Source of the DNA: Ryuthela nishihirai
Lineage: Eukaryota; Arthropoda; Arachnida; Araneae; Heptathelidae
Reading direction: 5' to 3'
Assembly (NCBI GenBank): GCA_038380435.1
Contig: JAWZYU010000010.1
Span: forward strand, 41,140,135 to 41,204,134
DNA: 64,000 nt
Numbering within the stretch: position 1 is the stretch's first letter; every line of letters starts with the position of its first letter. This document shows, piece by piece, positions 54,155-64,000 of this stretch. Made by a program: the position numbers and the translations under genes. A model generated the notes under the pieces. The model did not search any database, had not been told where the DNA came from, and worked only from the letters and a program-made list of their open reading frames with translations.

Positions 54155-54169
54155 CACTAGATGGCGCGC
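54155..54169. promoter_or_regulatory. CTCF-like motif CACTAGATGGCGCGC
   Basis: Agrees at 13 of 14 positions with the animal CTCF core (CCASYAGRKGGCRS). Motif match only; no binding evidence. Confidence 0.3.
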
Positions 54170-54439
54170 AAACAGTTGACAAACAAACCGGTTTCTTCAG
54201 ATGTTTTTGTGTAAAAGTAACGAGGAAAATCTTCAAATTTCGTGAATGTAAAGAACCCTGGGGAAAAAATATGCTACATTTATGTTTGTAACTTAAATGC
54301 TGTTCACATTTCTAAATGGAAGGTGTTTTTAGGAAGAAAAATCGTATAGATTTGGATTCAAAAAATCATAATAAGTTTGGTGATTTCTCTTCTGTATGCC
54401 TTAATAATAAACTAAAATACTAGTTTTTTTTTTATTTTT

Positions 54440-54925
54440 TTGGAAACGATGTACGATTGGATATTTAAAATTATGTTGGTTGAAAGTGAACGTCCTGAAG
54501 TTTTCATAGGAAACAATAATTCACCTCTTAGACCCAGGGTGGGTGGGAAATTGCAATTGTTTTGTTTTCAGCAAAATTACTTAATAGAGATAAAACTTTT
54601 TTTTTTTGCATTGGATAGATATTGATGAAATATTAGATTTTTCATTTCCTAGTCTCCCAGAAGTTATAAAATGCTCTAAATTGTCGAAAAATGTGAAAAT
54701 TCGAAAATTTCAAATAAATATTGCAAACGATGTATTTATGCTAGAACTTTGAAATTTTGGTGGTGGAATGTGCAGGTCACGTTGTACCATTGGCAATTAT
54801 GAGTTGACCACTTAAACCCAAGGGGGTGGAAAAATGCAATTTTTTTATGTTTTAAAAGAATATTGTTTCTTTATAGACATAAAAAATGATTTGGTGTTGC
54901 ATAGTTATTGATGAAATATCACGAT
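54440..54925 (+). repeat. Dispersed repeat D, 1.5 plus-strand units, well preserved
   Basis: TTTGCATTGGATAGATATTG (54607), ATGAAATATTAG, AATATTGCAAACGATGTATT, GAAATTTTGGTGGTGGAATG, AGTTGACCACTTAAACCCAA, AGGGGGTGGAAAAATGCAAT, then the start of another unit (ATTTGGTGTTGCATAGTTAT, 54888). The best reference for the family in this window. Confidence 0.75.
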
Positions 54926-55242
54926 TTACACTTTCCGAAGTTAGTATTAGCGTGATCCCGTATCAGTCAATTATGCACAATTGACTGTGTATTAGATATT
55001 ACTTTGAGTTAGTGATTTGAATTATTACCATGAATATAAATAATACTCTATGCATTAGCGGCAAAAGAAATTTGATGCCAAAAACGTGCAAAAAAAACAA
55101 GACTTCCTTTCTCCAGATTAACCTGTTCAGTCTGTTAAACTAGTCTCATTGATAATCAATGCCACGAGCTGAGCATCTGAGTGGAAAAATTTTGTGCCCT
55201 TCAATGCCAAGCACTCAGCATAATCGCGTTTTCCTCTATTTT

Positions 55243-55539
55243 ATTATCTCCGTAAAGTTCCCCGCCCTGCCCACGGTCATCAGGGGACACTGATGGGCTT
55301 GGAAAGTCCGCCGTCCATCGGATGGGATGTTAAGCCGTGGCCCCGTGTGCGGGAGAGCCATACCCTGTACACATTGAAGAACACACGATGCCTTGACGGG
55401 AGGTTATCATCTGTCTCCCAACAGCTGTTCCAGTGGGTCCCCTCCACCAATCTTCTCTGAGCCTTCGGGATCCTTATGACCTGGCCATTTAGCTCATGGT
55501 GTGCAAAAAAGTGCCGCTCAGAGGTAAACAACACAACCC
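55243..55539 (+). mobile_element. SINE family B copy lacking the tRNA head
   Basis: Reads on plus: TTATCTCCGTAAAGTTCCCC, CGTCCATCGGATGGGATGTT, CCAACAGCTGTTCCAGTGGG, CCATTTAGCTCATGGTGTGC, GTGCCGCTCAGAGGTAAACA. 5'-truncated at the body start. Confidence 0.9.
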
Positions 55540-58235
55540 TCTACTTTATTTCTCGTGTTCTTTTGCTTTCATCCTTCAGGTTTTCATCTGAAAGTTACAA
55601 TACATTTTCAGCTGTCTTTCTAATTTTTTTTTTCAAATTGATATAGTTCATAGTTGTTTCAAAATTGATTGTAAAGGGAATCGAATTTCTCTGCCAAGAG
55701 AACAAAGCAATCAAAGGCGCAAGGATTCATACCAGTGACCTCTGACCCAACTTTCTCCCTCACTCCGCTCCCCGTAGTTTCAGGGTACGAGGTTCTGAAG
55801 GTATTCCAATTTGCAGTCAGTTGTCTAACATGTGAGGTGGGGGAGGGTGGGAGTCCCATCCATTTGAAATCGCACACACCCTTTGAACTCGTAATACGTA
55901 TTTTTTGTGACCTTTGGTCTTCAACTCCTGTCCCTTTGTTTTTATATCATACGCACCTGGTCTGGACCGACACATCGGAAAACAACATATCAGCATCTTT
56001 AAGAATAGAGAAAATTTGAAAAATTGTTTATTAAAAATGCTTAGTTTTGAAAAGATCGCAATTTTGAATCCGAATGTAGAAAGCGCTGTAATGAAAACCT
56101 ATGCAGACATAATGTTTGTTTGGGGAGTGTTTGCGCGCCATCTGGCGGATATGTTTTGCATAAGAGTGCCTCGATTAAACTCCAATTGGGCAGGCCTGTA
56201 CTCTATCATTGTTGGCCTAACTCTATCAAAAGGTTATCATAAATAAATTTTACCTCACAATAGTTGGCAACACCATTTCTTGATGTTTTGTTTTTATTTA
56301 CATATAAGGACAGAATGGGGCATGAGCAAGGTTAAGTACTGGTTTCTTTTCGACGTTCATTTTTGAGGGGGGGAATGCTTCTTTTGCAGTTCGCTATTGT
56401 ATAATTGCCTTGATTGTAATGTTTATATATAGTGACAAAATTTAATTCTAATTGTTAGTTTGTGTAAATGTAGCAAAAGTTTACATAGTTTACTAGGTGA
56501 AAGTTACATTATTATTGATGTATATGCAACTTGTAAAATATCTGTAAAGTTCACCAGTAAGAAAATAAATTTGAAAACAATATGGTAGTTCTTCCCACAT
56601 CCTTTATTTGTCCCAAAAAATGGTAGTTCTTCCCACATCCTTTATTTTTATTTGTCCCAAAAGTGTAATGTGACCTTTGAATGTTTGGAGCTAAGCTCAG
56701 AGATGCATTCGTTAAATTGGCACATTAGTGGCTTGTTTACATCCACTAACGCGTCATGATTCCTTTATTTTCACATGACCCTACCTAGCCTAGTGGTTAG
56801 CGTACCCGACTCCTATTCCAGCAAGCATGTATTTGTGTAAGTGTTTGCACAGTATACGAGAAACCAACATAAGCCAATTGGTTACAGGTTATCCCTGTCA
56901 TTCGCGTTTTTTTATTTAAAAAAACTTATTTTTTTGGCAGTTTTAGTTTTCCTAGTTCTAAATTATTGCATATAAAATTTTTGTACTTTGAAATAGAGAT
57001 TAATATAGTTCAGTGTTTTTTCATTTCCCTCCCTCTCATTATTGATATGGGTAATGGTTACTTATATGGTGTTAACAGAGGCCTTCCTTAGACACAAAAA
57101 TGTCTGGAATTACCTTATAAAAGCATGTCTCAAAGAGAAAATTAAAACAATATTTTTGAAAATCAAACATACCAAAAAGAATGACACCTAAATTCACAAA
57201 TACAAATATAATGAGCTATTTAGAGAATAATAGCTGGGACATATCAGGCAACATCAACTTATTACTGAGAGAATGAAGCCGAATAAATTTGCAGTTCTCT
57301 CGTTTAATCAAGATAAATGCTGAAATGAAAATAAAGCAGATTTGAAGATGAATTTTTGTTGAAAAATAGTTCATTCTATATTATGGTGTGATTGGTTTAG
57401 TGAGAGAATTTTGATGATTTTATTGGAGCTCTTGTATATCTCAGATATATAGGTATTGCAAGAATTTAATGTTATTAAATGGTATAACACAGATACTAAT
57501 GTGGTGAAACAAGATATAAATTCAAACATACAGATATTTCTCTATATTTTACACTGCAGCTGTGGCATAACCAAACTTCACATGACAGTAAAAAAAAAAT
57601 ACTGTTTCTTTTACTAGTAAAAATAAAAGTTGTCAATTTTGTTTCATATTTTTTTCATTGCTTAACCTTCTGAAAGCTAAGTTTGAAAAAAACCTACCAT
57701 TCAGAATAATAAACAGACTTGAGATGGCAAGAATGTATAAATATATCTCCCTTGTTATTTAAATTGGTAATATAATAATCTGAAAGGATGACTTCACAGA
57801 GTTAGAAATATGTAACAGTAGTAGATGCAGAGATAATTGTTGCATATAAAGAGGTGACTAAGGAATAAAATTGCTAATTTACAAGACAGAATTATGCTGG
57901 TAATAACATTTTACAGAAAAGTAAACAGTAAGTAATCCTATTCACACAAAATTTAAAAGACAAAATTTTAAAGACAAAATTTAAAATTATAATCCACGTT
58001 ATGTACACAACCACATAGGCCAGTCTGTTTCATTTCAAATCTTGGTGGCTTCCCTTAAAATGTTATATTTACAGAAACACTTCTCTTTATCCTTATAACA
58101 CTAGTGCACTGTTGTACTAAAGAGTGGGTAGTTATGGGATTATCTCCCTCTCACTTTGGCTTAACAAATATATTTCAAAGTCAGCTCCCAAAAATCAGAC
58201 TAAACTTGCCAACCTCTTCCCATTATTAGGGGTGG
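55540..58235. other. AT-rich intergenic stretch, no gene established
   Basis: Contains a CTCF-like motif at 56133-56148, an ORF 55914-56246 of unclear status, a two-unit tandem repeat (GGTAGTTCTTCCCACATCCT at about 56584 and 56623), and a lone tRNA-like box A (TAGCCTAGTGGTTAGCGTAC) near 56789. No splice-supported exon seen. Confidence 0.4.
56133..56148. promoter_or_regulatory. CTCF-like motif GCGCGCCATCTGGCGG
   Basis: Its reverse complement CCGCCAGATGGCGC matches the CTCF core consensus at 13 of 14 positions. Motif match only. Confidence 0.3.
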
Positions 58236-58239
58236 TAGT

Positions 58240-58640
58240 ATTAGGGGTGAGCCAGGTGTGCTACTGCATTATTATTCGGTAGCGTACCTGGCTCGTAATC
58301 TGCAGTTCCCAGGTTCGAGTCCCAGCTGGGTCAGCATTGAGCATCTCCGCAATTTCCCCACCCTGCCCATGGTCAGAAGGGGACACCGATGGCTTTGGAA
58401 AGGCCGTCGTCCGTCGGATGGGACATTAAGCCATGGTCCCTTGTGCGGGAGAGCCATACCCTGTGCACATTAAATAACACGCTGGATGGTCTTGATGGGA
58501 GGCTACCATCTGTCTTCCAACAGCTGTTCCAGTGGGTCTTGTCCCCCCAACCTTCTCTGAGCCTTCAGGGTCCTTGTGACCTGGCCATTTAGCCCATGGT
58601 GTACAAAAAAGTGCCACTCAGAGGTAAAAACAACCCAATT
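58240..58640 (+). mobile_element. SINE family B copy, near full length
   Basis: Head GGTAGCGTACCTGGCTCGTA, ATCTGCAGTTCCCAGGTTCG, AGTCCCAGCTGGGTCAGC (box B), then GTCCGTCGGATGGGACATTA, CCATGGTGTACAAAAAAGTG and CCACTCAGAGGTAAAAACAA. The first 30 bp of the head are disturbed. Confidence 0.92.
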
Positions 58641-60595
58641 CTTCCCATTAGACTTGAGCATACCCCCCCCCCCCCAATTAGAACTTTCAGGGTATGTCAC
58701 TATATTGATGCAGTATATACATGCTTCAGAAGGAGCAGTGGTTATGTGTGACAAAGAACAACTTACCGCAGGGGTGGATTATTGATTGACAAGAGTTTGG
58801 ATTTGATTGAAAGCATTTATCTTGGGATTTTTAAAATAGGAAATCTGAATATTTTATGGTAGAATGTGATGATGGTCAGATGTTTGACTTGACAGGTCCA
58901 ATCACAACATGATGATGACACAGGTCCAATCACAAATTGGTGTTTCACAACACCAATCTGTATTGCATCATTTGTGGAGCCTACATATTTTATAAGTAAA
59001 TCTAATAGTAATATACCAATTGGTGCCTTTGAAGTTGAATTTTAAATCATGGAATTTTTTTGGTACACATTCTTGCTTCCTCTGCCACCTTGGAAATACA
59101 CCAAATAGTATTTCCTCTTCTTGGAAATGTGGGCACTGAGACCTATGCTTTTCTCATTTTTATCTCTGTGCATAAGTGGAAAAAGAGAATTAAATATTAA
59201 AGAGTGCATTTCTTGCCTTGTTAATAGAAAAGCACTTAAAAAAAAGATTTGTCAATAAATGTTCACAACGGCACAAACTCGCAAGTGGATCTAGAAAATG
59301 TTCTTTTGTTTCTGAGAAAATAACTTCTTTTGATATTTAAGAGTTGTTTTTGGAGATCTGTCTGAATTTTTTTCTTTAAGTGTTAGAGGTTTTGGTGTCA
59401 TTTTGAATGGAGAAAGTTTCTGCTTTCCTTTGTCACTTTTTTCTGTTTTGTTAAATGGTGTGTATTTAATGTCATATGAAAGTGTGAATAGTTACAGAGA
59501 TAAAGCCAATATGTATAATCTTGTAGGCAAGTAAGGCATGTCACACAGGAAAAGTTTTATGTAGAGCCATTCTCCTCTTTCACTTCTAGTTTTTTTCATT
59601 TGAAGTGCTGATACTTGTAAAAAAAATCTTGGAGAATTTTGAAAATTACTCCAGTTTTGAATTGCAAGCAACCTTTTTTCATGAAGGCTCTGATTTCACC
59701 TAAAGCAATAGCAAAAAACTGAAAGGAAATAATGCTGGCACGATTGTCTGGAAAACAAGCAGTGATTGCATTTTACATTACCTGAACAAAGACTGAGCTT
59801 TCTATTTATTAATTTCCCATACCCTCCCCAGCAGAGGTCACTGCTCCCTGCTACAGGTCACCTACAGATATTCTATCTCTAAGCACAAAAGCTGAAAATG
59901 GAAAGAGGGCCATTGCCTTTTTTTTAGATAATGGGCATGGCATCTTAGAATACATTTAAACATATCTAGCTCAATGCTCCTCTCATGAGCAGGGTTGTAT
60001 TTTCTTTGATAACCAATGTGATACATTTTGTTTATTTAAGTAGCAAAATTATTCTGTTTTCAATTCATAGAAGGAACAAAAATATACCTGGAAATATCCA
60101 TTGTTCAAGAGTGATTCAAAAGTGGCTCTCTCCTGTTAATCAAAAACAAACTTTTAAATGAATATGCATTTTGTAGAAACATGGCATATTATCAAACATA
60201 TTGGGACACTTCTGTGTTATGTGAATACAGAACCACATTTATAGCACCATAGCTTTAAAATAAGCTTTTTGAAGAAAAATGGCACAGATGATAAATTATA
60301 GATCTCAATAAAATTTATCCAAACCTAGATTTTAAACAATATCTGTTTAACATTTAAAGAGTTTTTAAAACTGAAATATTTGAGAACATACAGTGCTGTT
60401 ACATTCATCCTAAACATTGTTTCAAAATTGCCCAAAACCAAAAAGCCATTGCACAAACTTAAAGAATTGCATTTATATCAGTAAATGTTTCGTTTTAAAA
60501 TTTAAAGTAAATTGTTATGACTATAGGGTGACCAGATTTTCAGAAGAATATTCAGTGACTTTTGAAAATTCAGTTAGAATTCAGTTGTGAGCTGC
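58641..60595. other. AT-rich intergenic stretch, no gene seen
   Basis: C12 run at about 58664. 58795-58900 has phrases of repeat D (GAAATCTGAATATTTTATGG, TAGAATGTGATGATGGTCAG). Otherwise nothing recognised. Confidence 0.4.
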
Positions 60596-60985
60596 CAATT
60601 AGGGAGGACCAGGTGTGTCTCATTTGGTAGTAGTCCAGGCTTGTAATCTGCAGTTCCCAGATTTGAGGCCCACCTGGGTCAGAAGTGAGATTTATCTCCA
60701 CAACCCTCCCCTCCACCTTCTACAGTTAGTAGGAGACACCGATGGGGCTGGAAAGGGTGCCATCCATCAGATGAAATGTTAAGCTATGGCCCTATATGTG
60801 GGAGAACCATACCCCTTGCATGCTAAAGAACACACTAGATGGCCTTGATGATAGGTTACCATCTGCTTCCTAATAGCTGTCCAAAAGTCCCCTCCTCCCA
60901 ACCTCTCTGAGCTCTCAGTGTCCTTGTAACCTGGCCATTTATCATATTGTGTACAAAAAAGTGTTGCTCTGAGGTAAAACAATCA
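60596..60985 (+). mobile_element. SINE family B copy, full length but diverged
   Basis: Head AGTCCAGGCTTGTAATCTGC, AGTTCCCAGATTTGAGGCCC (decayed box B), body ATCCATCAGATGAAATGTTA, CCATCTGCTTCCTAATAGCT, tail GTGTTGCTCTGAGGTAAAAC. Older than the 58240 copy. Confidence 0.88.
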
Positions 60986-61098
60986 AATGTCAACCAGGGA
61001 TGATCAGATATTTCTGTTGTCTAGGGACATCTGTCACCTTAGTTTGATAGCTCATAATTTACAACTTTAATTTCAAAATTTGCACAATGGTATATATA

Positions 61099-62582
61099 CA
61101 GGGGGTAATAGTATACATCAAGACGAACAATTTTTGCAAGAACCTAGGGTTGCATTCCACTCCTTCTGCCAGAAAAGAGTACTTTCGAAAAACGCCACAC
61201 ATGCACAAGTATTAAGAACAAACATTTAAAAACGCAGCCTAACCCATTCATCAACATTACCGTGATAACATCACACGATAAGTTATGTATTCATGAAGGA
61301 CATGGAAGACTACACATACAAGGATTGGCAGATATACATCTGATGTATGGCCAAGCAGGTGGTAATGGACGTGAAGCACAAAGATTGTACCATGAGAGAT
61401 TTCTGAATCGTCGTATTCCTTACCATTCAACCTTTGCCAGTGTTGATTGAAAACTGCGTGAAACTGGCTCGTTGGCTATCTCAATGAGTGATACTGGACA
61501 TTCGCGAAGTGTGCAGACACCACAAATGGAAGAACGTGTCTTGCAGTGATTTACAGAAGTTCCTTCCACAAGTACGCGAGTGGTGTCATCCGAAATGGGA
61601 GTTTCTCAAACCTCGGTGTGGAATGTCCTACATGAGGCATGGATGCATCCCTTCCACATGCAGAAGATCCAAGCTTTGAACGAAGATAACTGTCCCCGCT
61701 GGGTAGGGTTTGTTAGGTGGATGCTCCAGATGAACAATGTTAATCCGCAATTTCCCACATTAGTGTTATTTAGTGATGAGGCCATGTTTACCCGGGAACG
61801 CATTTTCAATAATCACAAGCAGCATGCTTGGGCTCAAGAAAATGCACACGTCACTGACCCTCATAAACACCAGCAGAAATCTGGCATCAACATCTGGGCA
61901 GGTATCCTGGGTGATTGTCTGGTGAGACCTTACCTCTTGCCAAAACGACTGACCAGTGCAGCGTACAGTGTGTTTCTGGAGCAAGTGCTTCCCGGTCTGT
62001 TGCAGGGTGTTCCACTCACCATGCAGAAGGACATGTGGTTTATGCATGATGGGGTCCCAGCCACTTTTCCATCGAGGTCTGATACTTCCTAAATGCAACA
62101 TATCCCGGGCGGTGGATTGGATGTGGTGACCTGTCGCTTGGCTTCCACGCTCCCCAGACCTCAGTCCACTAGACTTCTTCTTCTGGGGGCACATGTGTAC
62201 ACTTGTATATGAGACACCTGTGGACTCCCTGGAAGATCTTGTCTGAGAATCGGTGTTGCAGCGGACAAGACCAACACCACACCAGGAGTCTACGAGAGGG
62301 TGTGACAGTCCTTCATTCGCTGGTGTGGGCTGTGCAACAATGCCCTCGGATGCCAATTTGAGCAGCTACTTTGAGTCTTTCTCTGATGCGAATGTAATTA
62401 AGCAATTCATAAATTAGTTAAGTGCCTTTGTTTTCACTGTTGAAGGATCAACGTGGATATGAACTTTACACTTCTCTGGCGGAAGGAGTGGAATGCGACC
62501 CTAGGTTCCATTGCAACAATTGTTCGTCTTGATGTGTACTATCACCCCTCTTTTTTCATTGAAAGAGTTTACAATCACCCTG
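61099..62582 (+). mobile_element. mariner-like (DD34D-type) element with long terminal inverted repeats
   Basis: TA-flanked ends CAGGGGGTAATAGTATACAT (61099) and, on minus, CAGGGTGATTGTAAACTCTT (62582). About 70 bp of near-identical inverted repeat follows (ACATCAAGACGAACAATT, AACCTAGGGT, GCATTCCACTCCTTC). The right end contains about 30 bp more than the left. The interior holds the transposase remnant at 61262-62372. Confidence 0.9.
61262..62372 (+). pseudogene. mariner-like transposase with DUF4817-type N-terminus, few breaks
   Basis: Order: YGQAGGNGREAQRLYHERFL, NRRIPYHSTFASVD (N-terminal helix-turn-helix, 61346-61447); ETGSLAISMSDTGHSRSVQT; VSSEMGVSQTSVWNVLHEAW (61583-61640); LVLFSDEAMFTRERIFNNHK (first D, about 61770); GINIWAGILGDCLVRPYLLP; MWFMHDGVPATF (second D, about 62044); then in other frames SPDLSPLDFFFWGH (third D, about 62152) and a C-terminus ending QFEQLL. 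An in-frame stop at about 61449 and several frameshifts inactivate it, but the three catalytic Asp regions remain readable. Confidence 0.85.
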
Positions 62583-62689
62583 TATATATACCATCGTGCA
62601 TACTGAGAACCACATATTTAGCAAGTGGTACTGATGTTATTAAGGGGTTTAAGGGTTTGTGATTATGAAAAATTGTTGTGTTTAAACAA

Positions 62690-62957
62690 CAAATTAAAAT
62701 TCCAAACTTCCCATATGCATCCCAAAAAGTAGAAAACAAACTTAAAACGATATGATGGTGCAATCAGTCATCGAATTCGTATTCACTTCAAAGTAAGATA
62801 GGGCACAGATTTACCTACTCTATAAGATTGCCTGGCACCCTATTTTCTTTTGAGATGAATACAAATTCAGTGACTGATTGCACCATCAATATGTTTTAAG
62901 TTTGTTTTCAACTTTTTGGGATGCATATGGGAAGATAGGTATTTTAATTTTCTTTTA
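62690..62957. repeat. Long hairpin (about 95-bp arms), palindromic MITE-like element
   Basis: Left arm from AATTAAAATTCCAAACTTCC through CATATGCATCCCAAAAAGTA, AAACAAACTTAAAACGATAT, GATGGTGCAATCAGTCATCG to AATTCGTATTCA (62785). The right arm is its reverse complement from TGAATACAAATTCAGTGACT (62857) to GGGATGCATATGGGAAG and TATTTTAATTTTC (about 62957), with roughly 90% pairing. The loop is about 70 bp. Confidence 0.88.
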
Positions 62958-64000
62958 TTTATTTATATATTTTTTTTATTTCAATTTTTTTATTTTCAAT
63001 TCTTTATTATTTCAAATTTTAAGTTTGTCATTTTGTCAACTTGGTTGTTTTGCCTATCTTCATAGCCCATTGACTGATCATAATGAATTATGTGCCAAAT
63101 GAAAACTTGTGACATAGGCTATGAAAAAAGATGGTAATATAACTATGAAGATTATTGATGGAAATACTTCAGTAACAAATAAGCCCAATATGAGAAAATA
63201 TAATAAAGACTTAGTCTAGAAGAAAAAAACAATTTTTTAAATTATAGTAGTATAAATAAAAAAAACAGAGTTTTTTTGTAGTAGCATCTAAAAAGAATCT
63301 TTAGAAATATTACAATGCTTTAAATCTTCTGGCTCTGCTGGGTCTTTATTTCTGACATGTTTTGTGTAAAATTGTTGCTTAAGTAACCATTGTTTGGTGT
63401 AACAGTAATTTACAATTTTTTTTTATTAATTTGCATTTATTTCTATTTCTAAATTGTGATTGTTTTTTAATTCCAGATTAAATCACACAGAAGAAAAGCA
63501 GTGTGCCTCCTTTTGTATGTAAATTGGTGTTTTAGACAGTGTTTTTTATAAGTTTCACTGCAAATATGCACAGCTTTGAAATATTTCTCCCTGAAATCGT
63601 ATGCAATTACTGTTTTGCTGAAATGCAGTTTAATTTCTTAATGCCAAAGATACTGAATAACCTTGTTTAGAAAACAAAGAATTTCTATGGGCTCAAAAGT
63701 AGTAAATTTTGTAATTGAAAGTTACATGCCTAAAGAAGAAAGAAACATGCTTTAGTTCTGAAAATTAACATTTGTTGTTTGGGAAATGAACTTTCCTTCC
63801 TATCACAAGTTTGAAAAATGTAATATGCTATATGAGCAATTTAAAATCATTTCTGAAAATTTAAGCCAGTATATTTCACTAGAATGTTTAATATTAAACA
63901 TGTACAATTCATAATTTTGTTCAGAGTAATAATTAATGATTGTTTCAAATAATAAAATAAAAAGTTTTAAATATAAATATCTTATTAGATAATGTAATTA
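62958..64000. other. AT-rich terminal stretch, no gene seen
   Basis: Long T-rich tracts (62958-63020) and no ORF or repeat that I can support. Confidence 0.45.

Noticed and set aside
55914..56246. 110-codon ORF
   Set aside because: No conserved motif, start codon position arbitrary, and no splice or promoter evidence.
1..64000. Endogenous viral or bacterial-transfer genes
   Set aside because: I searched the ORFs for capsid, polymerase or bacterial enzyme motifs; the only polymerase-type domains belong to a LINE, and nothing supports a viral or bacterial insert.

Overview
This window is AT-rich eukaryotic nuclear DNA, almost certainly from an invertebrate. It has long introns, tRNA-derived SINEs, many decayed Tc1/mariner and hAT transposons, and LINE fragments with RNase H and gag-like ORF1 domains of arthropod type. 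I lean towards an arthropod, perhaps a chelicerate, but nothing here fixes the lineage. There are no bacterial operons, rRNA genes or CRISPR arrays.

Only one ordinary protein-coding gene is well supported. It lies on the minus strand in three exons: 23299-23036, 22726-22618 and 8010-7460. The splice sites are canonical, the phases match, a stop codon lies directly before the ATG, and an AATAAA follows the last exon. It encodes a 307-residue protein that I do not recognise. Its second intron is 14.6 kb and packed with transposable elements. Upstream of exon 1 there is a cluster of three CACGTG E-boxes.

Layout. 1-7.1 kb: dispersed repeats, SINEs and a Tc1-like element. 7.3-23.3 kb: the gene, whose large intron holds a hAT MITE with a nested SINE, a large inverted repeat around a hAT remnant, two Tc1-like elements and several SINEs. 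23.5-30 kb: putative promoter, an internally deleted hAT, a minisatellite and a Tc1 remnant. 30.47-34.60 kb: a nest of hAT elements inside one another, with target-site duplications at each level. 35.6-37.2 kb: LINE ORF1 remnant. 38.3-40.1 kb: a hAT with a SCAND3/GTF2IRD2-like transposase. 44.4-45.7 kb: Tc1-like element. 48.3-51.0 kb: 5'-truncated LINE with an RNase H domain. 51.3-54.9 kb: a non-coding repeat family in both orientations. 55-61 kb: mostly unique sequence and three SINEs. 61.1-62.6 kb: a mariner-like element, followed by a long hairpin. The last 1 kb is plain AT-rich sequence.

I found no convincing new multi-gene system. The most notable points are the split unrecognised gene, the multi-level hAT nest, a Charlie-like hAT MITE very like mammalian ones, and a recurring pattern of short, nearly perfect palindromes and inverted copies inside older repeats. 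That last pattern looks like local template switching during replication.
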